This document shows, in pieces, positions 1 through 11,622 of a stretch of DNA of 64,000 bases; the first letter of the stretch is position 1, and every line of letters starts with the position of its first letter. The DNA is from Rhexocercosporidium sp. MPI-PUGE-AT-0058 (Eukaryota > Ascomycota > Leotiomycetes > Helotiales), in NCBI GenBank assembly GCA_020746875.1, contig JAGTJL010000021.1, forward strand, positions 1,054,001 through 1,118,000, in the 5' to 3' direction. The position numbers and the translations under genes are program-made. Under the pieces are notes generated by a model. The model did no database searches. It was not told the origin of the DNA and saw only the letters and a list, made by a program, of their open reading frames with translations.

Positions 1-1
1 C

Positions 2-1129
2 CGAAGACACTCAAGCTTGACGAAATGGCCTGACGTGAGTGTTGAAGAAGGTCTTCAGAATGGCAGACCAATGCGATCTCCAGGCGTGCACTCGACAGCG
101 GAACTTGTGTACGAAGCACAACCTCCCAAGCAACAAACCACCCGTCCAGTCCAACGCATCAAGCAAATGTGCACTCGCTTTCCGTGGCGGGATATGTCAT
201 GGATGGTAGGAGTGACATTCACGATCGGCTCCGCCTTCTTCATCGTCAATGGATTCTTCCTCCTACTACCCCTCACCAACCCAAGCACCGTCTTCGACTC
301 GCAACTGTACTGGACCGGAGCCACTGGCGTGGTTGGCGGTGTGATATTCATACTTGGTGGATTCGCAGGTGTTCTTGAAGCTCTGAATCTGAATCGTGGA
401 GGGCAAGTGACTGTGATTGACGGTATTACACTTGATGGTGACGTATCCGACATGGAATTGAAGAGTGATGAAGAAGCCATGCGCCACTATAGCCATAACA
501 GCAGCAACCTCGTCGCCCCATTCAGGAACAGCACCTTGGATTTCCCCCTGCGCCAACCCTTCCCAAGCAACAACAACAACAGCAGCAGCAACTCCAACGC
601 CCCAAACCCCTCAGCAGCAAACCCTCCCTCAAGCACCACAGCGACCCTCCCCGCCCTCTACGGAAGCCCAGCCTTCATCTTCTGGCCTAACAACCCCCAG
701 CTCCGCACCATCTACTTCCGCGACCTATGTTTCGTCGCCGCTGTTATTCAATCAATAGGCACATTCATCTTCATGTTCGCCATCATCACTGCTTTCCCCG
801 GCGTCATGGACTTGACCAACATCACGCTCTTCTACACCGCGAACCTCCTCCCCGCCACCCTCGGCGGCGTGCTCTTCATCACCGCATCCGTCCTACAGAC
901 CATCACCACGCAGCCAAACTGGTACACGCCCCGCCCTATGAGCGTCGAATGGCACGTCGGTTTCTGGAACGTGATTGGGAGTATCGGCTTCACGTTGGCG
1001 GGAGCGCTGTTCTATTTGGGGACGCCGGAGGGGAGTATCCAGGCCAGTGGTGCGAGTCTCTGGGGGAGTTGTGCGTTCATGCTGGGCGGGATGCTGCAGT
1101 GGTATGTTTCGATGAAGAATTGTCGTTAA
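2..1129 (+). CDS. Six-helix integral membrane protein of unknown function, 5' partial
   Basis: The frame is open from the left window edge to a TAA at 1127-1129, and the first in-frame ATG is at 71, so the N-terminus probably lies outside the window. About six hydrophobic helices can be seen: two before 400, and four in the C-terminal half from about 725 to 1120. Between them lies a polar Asn/Ser/Pro-rich loop (about 560-660) with poly-Asn and poly-Ser runs. The reading around the in-frame Met (RP-MRSPGVHSTAEL) looks conserved rather than like a start, which supports a missing upstream part. I recognise it only as a fungal hypothetical membrane protein and assign no transport activity. A GTGAGT at 35 resembles a donor site, but no acceptor that keeps the frame follows closely. 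Confidence 0.8.
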   Translation, partial: RRHSSLTKWPDVSVEEGLQNGRPMRSPGVHSTAELVYEAQPPKQQTTRPVQRIKQMCTRFPWRDMSWMVGVTFTIGSAFFIVNGFFLLLPLTNPSTVFDSQLYWTGATGVVGGVIFILGGFAGVLEALNLNRGGQVTVIDGITLDGDVSDMELKSDEEAMRHYSHNSSNLVAPFRNSTLDFPLRQPFPSNNNNSSSNSNAPNPSAANPPSSTTATLPALYGSPAFIFWPNNPQLRTIYFRDLCFVAAVIQSIGTFIFMFAIITAFPGVMDLTNITLFYTANLLPATLGGVLFITASVLQTITTQPNWYTPRPMSVEWHVGFWNVIGSIGFTLAGALFYLGTPEGSIQASGASLWGSCAFMLGGMLQWYVSMKNCR

Positions 1130-2063
1130 TTGTTCGATTGGTTGGTTGGTTGGAGTGTGGAGGGAGGGGATCATGCATGGTTGGGAGTTCTAGGGTGGCA
1201 TTAGAGATGGAGTTTTGGAGATTGGGATGGGATGGGATGGGATGGGATGTATTTTGAGTTAGATGAGCGAGCGAGTTTGTTGTACAGTACAGTACTATAC
1301 CTAGATTTCCCCTGGTTTGAATAGACTTTTAGCGTCAATACATCGTACAGCCACAGTCCGTGGCTTTGTTTTACTATCGATGAAGACCTCGTTCCACACG
1401 ATGCTGTTGTGTACGCCAAAGAGCCAATGGGTGTTCTCGACCTCCCAGAATCTCATCTCCTTATCAAATCTCCGCCCCTCTCGCTCAAATGAACCAGCAC
1501 CGCCGCTGCTGAATATTGAGTAACTAATTTTCTTCGCCTGTAGAGGCTAAGGAGCGAGGCGTCTTCGGGGGGTAAAAGCGGTAGGCGAGCTGACGAGAAG
1601 CAGGCAGGCTTTTGATTGTGCTGGGAGGAGTATAAACGCGGTGAGCGGTTGCTATTGTAAGGATGAAGAATCGGGGGATGAGGGTACCTGGGTAAGGCAT
1701 TGGGAAGGTAGATGTCTCGGAAGCTAACGAGCGTTCAGGGATGCAGGACTGTGTTGGTAGGAGGATGTGAGCACTGGGTCTTCGGAGGGGGAATCGTTTA
1801 CCGTTTGGGGGGTGGAGATTACCATAAAAATGACATGTACTTGCTACAACACGTACTCGACTCTCACATCTCACACTGAATCCATTGGCAGATCTCCTGG
1901 CCTCGAAAGACTTGATTTCTCCCAGATTGTAGAGATCGAAGACAAATCTGATGCGTGGAGAGGTGCAGGTCATGTAAGACACGAGGGTGTATTTGCGGCG
2001 CGGAGAAGATCATTCCCTCGCATTGAGTGCTTCGTTTGGTAACGTCAAGTCCACCTATATACC
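1130..2063. other. Convergent intergenic region
   Basis: This is the 3' flank shared by the membrane protein (+) and VMS1 (-). It contains GGTT repeats near 1136-1152 and five GGGAT units at 1224-1249. A 152-codon open frame on the minus strand (1524-1982) has no recognisable domain and I do not call it. Confidence 0.6.
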
Positions 2064-4173
2064 CTACCCGCCGCCCTGCATCCTCTTCATCCTCTCCTCT
2101 GCAGCTCTTGCTCTCCTTTCCCTATCAAGCCTCATCCTCATCTCAGGCGTCATACCCCTAGCCTCCTCCTCTCTCTTCTCCTGAGCCGTCTTCGCCACAT
2201 GCCCAAGTGCCAGCATCCTTCCTCTCCCAGCAGCCTTTCCAAGCGGTCCATTATCCACAACTTTCGGACCTTCTTCTTTGAGTCTGGCCGTCTCGGCTTT
2301 CCGCCTCTCTTCTTCTTTCTTAGCATCTTCCTTCTTCTCACGAGCATCTCGCTCGTCGGCTTCTGCGCGCGATATAGCCACTGGTACATGCGCAGCTTCC
2401 CAATCCCATTTGGCTTCTCCTAGCTCCGAGCGAGCGACTCGGAATGCGTCTCTAGTTGCTCGTTCTCCGGCTAGGTCGAATGGTGTTTTACCGTCGCCGT
2501 TCAGTACGGCTGGATTGGCACCGGCTTTGGAAAGTAGTCCTGTGACTAATGGTGCAGAATTTTGGCTGGCAGCAAGATGTAGTGACGTTGGGGCATGGAA
2601 ATGCTGTTGTGCGTCTGGTGGATGAAATGCAAAATCTGGGGATATGTCATTGCTCTTGAAATAAGAAACCAAAGCGGGGACTTTGGACCGCCGTATCAGA
2701 GCCTGGAGTTGTGATGTGTGAAGCAAAGCAGTCTCTTCCTCCTCCGATAGCTTTGGTGCCGTAGGTGCTGCCTTTTTGGCTGCCTTTGCACTTTCCTGCT
2801 TGGCAGCCTCTTCTGCTGCCAATTTTGCTGCAGCGATAGCTGCTTCGTCGACTTCCAAAACCTTGACACGGGTAAGTTCAACAAAGGCTCGCATAAGCTC
2901 ATTTTGAGTTGCGCGGCGGGTACTGAATGGAAATCCTCGTATCCTCGGATCATTCTGCCGAAGAACCTGGCCATCATAGGGCCCAAAGAGAGTTCTCCGG
3001 TTGGTGCTGCCAGTGGCCCGAAAGAACAACAACTCGGACGTGTCGATCATTCCTTTCCAATCTTTTAGTAAAGCTCGAACCTCCTCAGTAAGTGCCTGCT
3101 CATTATACCTTCTCAGATCAGCACCAGCGGAATGGGCAGCACCTTTCGCATTGTCGTTTGCAGATTGTGCCCCACCTTGCTTTCGCCGAGTAGTATATCG
3201 GTGGAAGGTTTTATGTGCTAAGACGGTGGCCTCCTTCGATATTGGACCCGTTGGTGTTGATCTTGTTTGCTTGGGTGTTAAGGAAACAACCATGGCAGCA
3301 AAATGACCGCCTCCAATCATGCACAAGAAAATATGTGGTTCTTTGTATGCTTCCGGTAAAGGAACACCTGTGCTTGGGTTCGTGGGTATCTTCATAGCTG
3401 GCTTAGGAGCTAATTGCTTCTTTTGTACGATGTCCAGGATGGTGGGTTCGCTTTCTTGCTCCGCATTTGTAAAGATTGCTCGATATACTCCAAGGTATGT
3501 ATTGCTGGGAAGTGTGGATGATGCGAACCAAATAATCGGAGGTTTTCCTGACCCTCGTTTCCTTTTCGTCGGTGTAAGGGCTTCCTCGCCATCATTACTG
3601 TTGGAAGATATATGCGCTTGCTTCTTCAGCAATGCAGAGAGTGTTGTTTCCTTGCGCGCATCTCCATCATCCTCATCCTCGGAATCTGATGAGTCAGAAC
3701 CTGACAGACTTTCATCAAGATCTAGGTACCATCAGCAGAAATCCAGTGTTTAAGAGAATTGCCCTACCACCAACCAGCTTCTCAAACTCTCCCTCTGTCA
3801 CAGGGTTTGCCCCGCGAATCCTTTGCTTCAGGTTGTAGCCATGCAAATCTGACCGGTTATGACTCCTCTGATCGTCCACGGTGTGAAATGCTACTCCGCA
3901 GAGCGAACATGACTTTGCTCCAGCAGGGCTCTCTGTTCGTGAGTTCAGAGTGACCTCCTTTGTGGACGTCGGGATATCATTTTGGGTATCCTCGCCAGTG
4001 TCGTTCTTTCGTGTTAGTGTTGAGAGAATGTCTTGCGGAAGGTCGAACACTGGTGATTATTAGCTCATCGATCCTATTATCTGGCACACATGATGTTCAA
4101 GCTCACCATATAATGGCCTCCTTGTCACTTCTTCCTTTCGTTGGTCCATTGCTTGAGGCTCTGTAGTTGTCAT
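2064..4173 (-). CDS. VMS1: Vms1/ANKZF1-type peptidyl-tRNA hydrolase of ribosome quality control
   Basis: Exons on the minus strand are 4173-4107, 4049-3768 and 3721-2064, with introns of 57 and 46 nt; the total is exactly 669 codons (668 aa). In order: a C2H2 zinc finger (C70, C73, H86, H92), an acidic Ser/Asp linker (about 118-138), the VLRF1 domain (about 170-345) with the catalytic-loop GGAQ at about 299-302, an ankyrin-like segment (about 495-545, LHLAA...NGDGKTPFDLA) and a charged Arg/Glu-rich C-terminal helix typical of a VCP/Cdc48-interacting motif. In this family VLRF1 cleaves peptidyl-tRNA on stalled 60S subunits using the conserved Gln, and the C-terminus recruits Cdc48. All these parts are present, so it should be functional. 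It shares a 583-bp divergent promoter with the next gene. Confidence 0.93.
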
Positions 4174-4756
4174 GTTGAAGCCGGAGCCCGGATCCAATCT
4201 GATGTGTTTCTCGACGCAACAAAAGATGGAGGGGAAGTCGATTGATTACCTTGGCAGCATACGATAAGGATGAGGCGCGTAGCGATAAGCGGAGCGGAAC
4301 AAGCATTTCTCCTAGCGGCTCGGCTCCCAAGATCTAGCTAGCCGGCTGGATTTACTCTGACGTAGTGTTTTCCAGCTGGCTGGCCCAAGCTCCTAAGCTC
4401 CTCATCATGGATGGATCTTCCCTTAGTTCACATGGGAATCAAGGAATTGCATTCTCGTTTTGCGGTGACACATCAACTATCACCACTCCAAATAACCACT
4501 ACTGCAAAGAAACGCGGCTCAGCCAATTGTAGACCTCGGACTTTCCTCTCCATTGGTGGTCTTCCCATTTCACTGCTACGTAAGGAGACTCTGCGGGGTA
4601 CAAGTCTCCTTTGAACACAAACTTGGGTGATGCCCGTCATCGATTAACTTTCCGCTATCCCATCGATCGATCCCATACATAAGCCAGGCAGACCCCAGGG
4701 AAGATCGTCCTATTCATCATTGTCAAGCCTCCACCTTAACACCTCAAATCTTCACA
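4174..4756. promoter_or_regulatory. Divergent promoter VMS1 / HAM1-like gene
   Basis: 583 bp between the two start codons, with no credible ORF. The stretch just before the + strand ATG is pyrimidine/CA-rich (about 4715-4756), as is common for fungal promoters. No clear TATA box was seen. Confidence 0.6.
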
Positions 4757-7046
4757 ATGTCTTCTTGCTTAGGATCGAGAAAGAAGTCCCGGCAGAATGG
4801 CGACAGACAGCCATTGCTCCCCCAATATGAGGACGATACTTCTCTTCAACGGGCAGCCCACCAGAAGATGCACACGTATCAAATGCTCCGTGCTCTTTCT
4901 AAAGGATTCATGCCATCCACCGAGCAAACAATCATCAATCTGAGAACTCTCTTGGCCTCGGATGTTCTCAACCCCGAAACTGCAGGCCTGAGTGATAGCG
5001 GACGAAAATTGACGAAGTACTCAAAGCAGTGGCTGAAGGAGTTCATCGACTTGCTGGGGAACAAGAATGACGGGGACCAGATTCAAGACTTTATCTGGTT
5101 CTTGGTTCACTCAAGAGTTTACGTTGATGTGGATGATTTGGTGCAAACGGCCACTTCTACGAGGGCAAAAGCAGATGCTTCCGCTGGTACGTAAATCATG
5201 AAAACATGTGATGAACAAGCTTTCTGATTTGGACGTAGCATATGAGAGCTTCAAGACAGTTGCAAGTCTGCTTCTGACAAATTCCGACTTCAGAATCTTC
5301 CTCTCGGATCTGAACACGATTGGACGTCAAGTATTTGCTGATACGGCAAACACTGTCTCAAATGTTGCCGAAGAAGCTGCCAAGCAAGTCGAGCCCTCGA
5401 CTGAGCAGTCCGAGACGATCAAGCACCCGGGAAGCGAAGAGGGACCGGCTCCTACAGCACAGGATCTTGGAGCTGAAGCTGCCGAAGTCACTGATGTTGT
5501 TGCGAACGGCATCAAAAAAACTGGCCAAGAGGCTGGTGCAAGCATAAAGGAGAATTTCACAGGCGACCAGCGAGAGACATTAATCTATCGTCTGAAAGCT
5601 GCAGTTACCAAACTCCGGAAAAGGAACGATTACTCGGATTCAGTATCCACTATTGGCCTTCTTATAAAAAGATATGCCAAGGTCTACTCCCGGGCTGTTG
5701 ACAAGACTCTCGAAACTGTTCAGGATGATGTCGAGACAAATGAAGAGCTTGACCGTGCTATCAAGAATGGGTGGTCGCTAGTCAGTTCTTTCGGAGATAA
5801 AGAAGCTTGGAAAGAGTTGGAGAAGCGGGTAAACAAAGTCATGGAGCACTCGCAGAAGGATCCGGATTTCGAAAACCTCATGGAGGAACTCGCAGCATCC
5901 ATCCAGAAGATGCTCACTGATCCCGACTTCTTCGAGTCAGCAGGTAACAAGATCGAAGAGTTGAAAGAGAAGTCCAAGGATGTTGGAACAGACTCTCCTC
6001 TTCGCAAGGACATCGACGCCGTCCTCCAGCAATCCCGCAAGACATTTGACTCGGTTATTCACGACCAAGATGTTTCCAAACTCCTCCAGACCAGTCTTCG
6101 CATTTGGAACATTCTCTCGCCGGCAAACAATATTGGAAACACGGATCTCTTCACAGATGCACACACCATATTTCTCCCCCTCTTGATCCAAGCTGTTCAA
6201 TATATCCCAATCCCCCGTCTCGAAATCTCCGTTCCTGAAATCGATCTCTTACTCGAAAACCTCATCCTCGAACCTGGACGTACTATCAACAACACTTCTT
6301 TCCTGCCCTTCCGGCTCAAGATCGAGACATACAACGATCTATCAATCCGCAAAGCTCGATTCCGCACCGTCAGCTCCGTCAAATCCCTCGTCACAATCAA
6401 AGCCCAAGGCCTCTCCATCCGAGCTGACGAAGTTGGTTTCTGGCTGCGCGCCCACAAGGGCCTACTCCGCTTAGCCGACCAAGGAATTGCCTCATTCGAG
6501 CTGGACGACAGGGGTATCGATATTGAGCTCGACGTCGAGGTCGGCAAGGATCGTCTCGAGAAGATTCTTACTCTCAAGGACGTCCGAGTCAAGATCCACC
6601 ACCTTAGTTATACCTTAAGAAGGAGCAAGCTTGCATGCTTAGCGTGGTTCTTCAAGCCTTTCCTCCGTCCTATCATCCGCAAGGTGATTGAACGCCAACT
6701 CTCCACCGCCATAGGAGATTTCTTCCACGCAGCGAACCGCGAGTTGCTGTTTGCTCGTGAGCGTCTTCGCGCTACTAGAATTTCGGATCCTCAAGATCTC
6801 AGAACTTTCATCAAGGCTATTGTCACGCGCTTGACACCAGAGGAGGATCCAGATCTGTATGCTAATGTTGGTGTTAGAGGCGGTGCTAACCAGAGAAGCA
6901 ACATCTTCGCTGGTGTGTACGCACCAGGTAGTGTTGTCAAGCTTTGGGACGAGGAGGCTGCTAGAGCTGGTGAAGTCGTCGATGACAATGCGAGCCGTGG
7001 ATGGAGAAATGAGATTTTCGACGTCCAGGCTAGATCGTTGTTCTAA
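4757..7046 (+). CDS. HAM1-like protein (HAM1_N + HAM1_C/DUF4449 type)
   Basis: Exon 1 is 4757-5186 and exon 2 is 5239-7046, with a 52-nt intron (GTACGT...ACGTAG) in phase 1; the product is 745 aa. The N-terminal half is almost entirely alpha-helical and charged (helical bundle, about residues 30-400), interrupted by an acidic Ala/Glu-rich linker near residues 180-230. The C-terminal third, from about residue 430 (IPIPRLEISVPEIDLLLENL...), alternates hydrophobic and polar residues as in beta-rich BPI/SMP-like lipid-binding folds, and ends in a conserved GxYxPGSVxxLWDEEA-type segment. This matches the ascomycete family named HAM1-like, which is linked to membranes and lipid transfer; the exact role is inference. 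No signal peptide or membrane segment was seen. Confidence 0.82.
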
Positions 7047-9003
7047 GCGGGTAGAGATGCTACCAGATTGACACTGAGAATGCAAAAAGGAGCGGATGCA
7101 AGAAAATATGCACGGATGGGTAAGATGGTACGGTTGGGTGAGATGGTACGGAAGGCGTTGATGGTCTGGTCATCCGTTTATTATGATTAGGCGAATTTGG
7201 TTACCTGCTACGGTACATGTAATGATAGGTGTAAGGTTCTAGAGAAGTAACGAGAGAACACTATATTGTATTTAAATCCGAATCATCTCAAATTACTCAA
7301 GTTGTCAAAAGAGAAAAATATGCGTTTACTCCCGGGCATGTTTCTTTGACTGAAGCCCCTGAGTTTGCATGGGAAGACCTTTTTTTTATCAGGAAGACAT
7401 AACGCTTTTTTGATTCTCGCTGGCGTAGCTTCATAATGAGATTCCTCGGTTCGCTCCCTCCTCCCTTTCCCTGTCGTCAGATGTATAGCTATTCAATACG
7501 AGTTGTGACACTTTCACCGACCGCTACAAAACATCCGAATTTGAGCAGTCGTCTTTGTTTGAATCTAAAAAAGTTGCTTTTTCTCGCAACCAGTCTTCCA
7601 AGAACTGTTATGTGGGACCTAACCCAAGTCGATCCGTGGTGCTGAAAAAAAGAGTTACTTCTACTGTACAATTGTAAACGCACCGCACTATCATCCAAAG
7701 GTGATTAGCACCCACATCTCCTGAGCGGACTGGTTCCTATCTACACCCACTCAAATTCATGTAAAGGGGTCCTTTGTGTCTTCATGTGTGTAGTCCTGCC
7801 TTGAGATGTGTCGTTGTCGCCACTTGCTCAAAGATCTTGAGAGCATGCAATTAGTCCATCCAATGCATGAAGCATCGGCAAGAGATCGAATGTTAATTTC
7901 GGAGCTGAATATAGCATGGCGAGCTTATGGGGAGATTTGTTCAAGGAAACTTGAGAGGTTGTGCGTGAGAGAACTCCAGGTGGGGAGGTACATCTGGCGA
8001 GTTGTGCATGGGGAGATTTGCATGGGGAGCTGTATATGGGAACTCGGGGTAGTATTAACTAGTAGTTTGGCCGCAGCATTTACCTGGTAGTGTGTCCTAT
8101 GTAGGAGCCAAGATCAAGGACCTGGTTTGGGTCTAGGGAACACTAGGTAGTATTGCCTAGTAGCATCACCTGGTACGGCTTAATTATGGCCATTCCTGTT
8201 CTGGATACCCTCTGGGGACCTTCCTGTTTACTATTACTTCTACTTGCTGAAATCTAAATACCCCGAGATCCTGTCTTGCGAAGTAAACGATTGGTCAGTC
8301 ATGGGAAGCCTCTCCCACCTTAAGTGAGGCGCGACCAGGGTCTATCCTCAAAAAGGGAGGTCAGACAAAATCTAAATCCAAACTTACTATTTGCTCTTGT
8401 TAAAGACCGGTTTACTTTACCGAAGTACAACTCTCTGAAAGGTTCGACGTCTTCGACGTCAATGCCTCCAATACCACTTACTTCCCAGAGACTCACTAAG
8501 CTCACAACCTTGTCCTAGGTCCAAGGCAGGCTAAGCATTCGTTTAATTCTCAAGATTCGGTAATCGAGCCAATCAATAGCTTTTCATGTTCGCTAATCAA
8601 AGAGCTCAAAACAGCACGGGGAAAAAACTTCAAGGACTGACATTTTACCAAAACGTTTTTTCATATGTATCGCCTCCACAAAGAACCCCTAGTTAGTACT
8701 CGAGGCACACATTCTGTCCCGATTCCAAAGCGTAAAGAATCACAAGGGTTTCGCCAGTTACAAGAGGACCAAACGCTAACTTCCGGCGGAGACAACACCC
8801 ACGAGTTGAACAATGAGCCTACATTATTACGACATGAGTTGGATGCCGATGAGATGACCATTTCATTTGATGGACTGAGAAAATCTGGTGGTCATGACCG
8901 TCTCGAAACAAATGCTGTACTAGGAACAAACTCCTCTAATGTCCTAAGACTTCCGAACCCGAACTCTGTTTAATGTGTTGTAAAGATAGCTCTAAAATTC
9001 CAA
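7047..9003. other. Gene-poor, fairly AT-rich region
   Basis: About 2 kb without a supportable gene. A 102-codon open frame at 8665-8973 (+) has no recognisable domain. A partial duplication is visible: 8048-8092 and 8146-8175 share GGTAGTATT..CTAGTAG...ACCTGGTA. The region has the look of decayed repeat sequence, but I could not identify an element. Confidence 0.5.
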
Positions 9004-9049
9004 CCTAACGTCTCTCCCTGCGTCCCGAGACGCCCCCTGTAACGAGACA
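9004..9049 (+). repeat. Inverted repeat, left copy (about 45 bp)
   Basis: This segment is the reverse complement of 12560-12604 with about 5 mismatches in 45 positions. It contains a small internal palindrome, CGTCTC...GAGACG, around GCGTCCCGAGACGC. Flanking sequence outside the 45 bp does not match between the copies. Confidence 0.75.
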
Positions 9050-9689
9050 AATTGTAGGTACTTCGAGTTCAAGCAACTTGAAATCCGTGAACGCTCTAAA
9101 ATTTCCAAACAGTTTTGTTTTGGTTGCATTATATACCTCCCCCGAACACTCCTAACCTATCAATTCTGAAAATAATTACCGCGTCGTCGCCACCACTTGG
9201 ATTTATAGAAAGCCTCCCTTTGCACTATAAAAAGATCCCTTAATATGCGAGACCCCCATTAAGCTTTTTTCACGTTTTAAAGACGTGAACCAATTAGATA
9301 TATATCTCTGAATTCAATCACAATGCTAGAGGGTTATTCTTAGTGTTATGGCGGCCAGAACGCGCGATGTCATCCACCATTGCCCCATCAACTGATACCT
9401 CTTCTAATGAAGCGATCAAGGATCCTAGTTAGCAGCGGTGTGATTATAGTAACCTCGGTAAATTTTTATAAACGTGTGGCTGGGCGTTTGTGGCTACGCG
9501 TACCTTACCAGAAAATTCCTGATTCCCGACATCCTCCGATTAAGTTACTGTAGAGCAAAAAGTGTCCTTGTGCGCAGCCAACAAATTTGGCTTTCCTGGG
9601 GAAATGCTTCTGCCTGACAAACTTCCAAATTTTCACTTTCCGGCTTTACTTCTCTCTTTGTGCTCTACAGTGGATTTCGAAATCGCCCG
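9050..9689. other. Intergenic region beside the left repeat
   Basis: 640 bp at the 3' side of the HeLo gene. A short open stretch begins with ATG at 9368 (+) and is soon broken by stop codons; it could be a worn transposase N-terminus, but I cannot show this. Nothing else was recognised. Confidence 0.4.
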
Positions 9690-11622
9690 TTATCGAGTGC
9701 CCTTGTCGCTATCATCGAAATCGTTATCATGATCAGGCAGAGAAATTGGCAAATCTGTGCTTACAGGGGTTGGTCGAAATTGGCTTGGGCTTACGATGTC
9801 TGTTTCCCAAACCCTTTGACGCTTTGCTCTAGGAGAGGACGATATAGATGAGACTGGTTGAGGGGCTTGAAAGTGCGGTGTCGAGTTTGATGATTCGGGT
9901 ATGTCTGGTGTTGATGAAGTTGTGAAAGATGGTGCTTGGCTTCTGTAATTCCGAGGAGTGAAAGATCCCAGGAATTTCTTTTGCCAACCTCTGCCTTGCC
10001 ATTGTACCTGATATATTTCATTTGCCTTCGGCATTCTTGGTGTCCATGGAAATGGTTCTGTTTGTAAAATCCAAAGACAACGATCAATCTCTCCCAGAAG
10101 TATACAATGGCGCGATGTGAGAGTCTGGAGAAGTTCGGTAATACTCCACTTGTCAGATTTAGAATCTTCCCCGGTATAGATATTAGTCTCTAATTCGTAA
10201 ATCCGCTGCTCTATCCAGGCTCTGTCGAGAAATTTAATCCATGGAGTGTATAAATGAGGTTGATCATTTAACAATCCAGCGTCGTGCTCTTGGATCTTGA
10301 TTAGCACGGAGTTCAAGCGACCAATCTTGCTAGAATTGACGCAACAGCTCACTGGGACTCGGTCGTCCACTTTGACTTCATAGCTAATCAACGGACTGGA
10401 TTCGGCATGGCACAACCTGATCGCTGTCTGAATGGCGCAAGCACACGGTGCACAGAAAACGTCTACTTTTGCTACGGGTAAGGAAGCTTCGAGTGCCAGC
10501 TTCTGGATGTCGGGAAATTCGTAGTTGGACTGTTGTAGTATCTGAAGGGAGTCGTAACTGAAGACCGGATTGATAGCCTTTGTGATTCTATTTCCGAAGG
10601 TTGGGTTCGCCTGTTCTGGAAGAAAGTTTGGTCCGTCGCGGCTAAGACTGAGCGATCCTAGCGTTTCCTCGTTACAGACCTCCTTGAGCAGATCGGACGA
10701 GCATGCCGAGGTGAACACGAAGTATAATGTTGACGTTCGGCAGTTTTGGAGATCCAATCTTGTGACACCTATTCTAGATATCAATAAAGCGGAATGAAAG
10801 TTCGAAACGATGTATATTACCTTTGCTTGTATAAGTACGACGGTGCGACGTTGCCTCAGATTCGGTGTCTTCAGAATCACCAAGCTCTTCTACCCATTGC
10901 CCAACACTCCGGCCTTCTATCGTTCCAGCTTGTGATGCTGCAGCCATAAGATTTGCAGCTTCAGACCACGTTGAATATTTATCTTCGCTTGCAGTCTCAA
11001 CCAGCCTCAGCCTCTTGAAATCTGGGACCAAAGACTTGATCGCCTTAAACACAATCTTATCTCGTACCTTGTTAGGTACAGGCAGTATCTGGTAGAGCCC
11101 ATCAACAAGATCTTTGATGTCAGACAAGAGGATCGTAAATTTGGCTTTGTCGTAGATTGCCCATCTTGTTTTTGAGAGAACACTTGGTGTATTTTGACTA
11201 TCGGTTGCTTTGCTAAACTTGGAGTAGGACTTTCTGAAGCTTCTGAGGCCAGATGTGCTTAGAAACTTTGGTTTCGTCGCCTCGTGGTGATTCCCATCCA
11301 TTAACTGGAGCCCATAATATTCTTGAAGTTTCTTACTATCTCTGAATAGCGATTGGATAGAGCTGAGCCCTCTCTTGATAAGGTCGTTTGTCGACGGAAG
11401 ATCAAGGCCAGGGTTGCGACCCTCGTCGACCATCTTTAGGATACCATTGGCTTCTCCCCAGGCTATCATTCTCTCATGCTCAATGTCTAGCTTTAGGACT
11501 AAAAGCTCCAAATCGACGGACAAAGACTGCGCAGACTTAAAATATTGAAAATACTCGAGGCATACACTGAACATAGGCGCTAGTCCGAGGACAATGCCAA
11601 CGCCGGCGGTAACAGGATCCAT
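9690..11622 (-). CDS. HeLo-domain protein (fungal prion-inhibition/propagation family)
   Basis: Exon 1 is 11622-10821 and exon 2 is 10768-9690, with a 52-nt intron; the product is 626 aa. The start MDPVTAGVGIVLGLAP is chosen because HeLo domains begin with just such a hydrophobic helix. Residues 1 to about 215 follow the HeLo pattern (early FKSAQSLSVDLELLVLKLD, then an acidic/aromatic IAWGEANGI). In the HET-S/HET-s and NLR-related families HeLo is a helical bundle that can become a membrane-attacking cell-death executor. The remaining 400 residues carry no NACHT or NB-ARC P-loop that I can see, and end in a Ser/Thr/Pro-rich tail with a basic RAKRQR patch. So this is a HeLo protein with an unrecognised C-terminus, not a classical NLR. 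It is enclosed by the 9.0/12.6 kb inverted repeat pair. Confidence 0.8.

Noticed and set aside
35..83. GTGAGT...CTCCAG as an intron in the first gene
   Set aside because: Removing it breaks the frame, and the uninterrupted reading looks conserved.
1524..1982. 152-codon minus-strand frame in the convergent gap
   Set aside because: No domain, no conserved start, lies in 3' flanks of two real genes.
8665..8973. 102-codon + strand frame in the 7-9 kb gap
   Set aside because: No domain, no introns or promoter signals, surrounded by repeat-like DNA.
9368..9560. Possible hAT-type transposase N-terminus beside the left inverted repeat
   Set aside because: Broken after about 20 codons and the resemblance is too weak to name an element.
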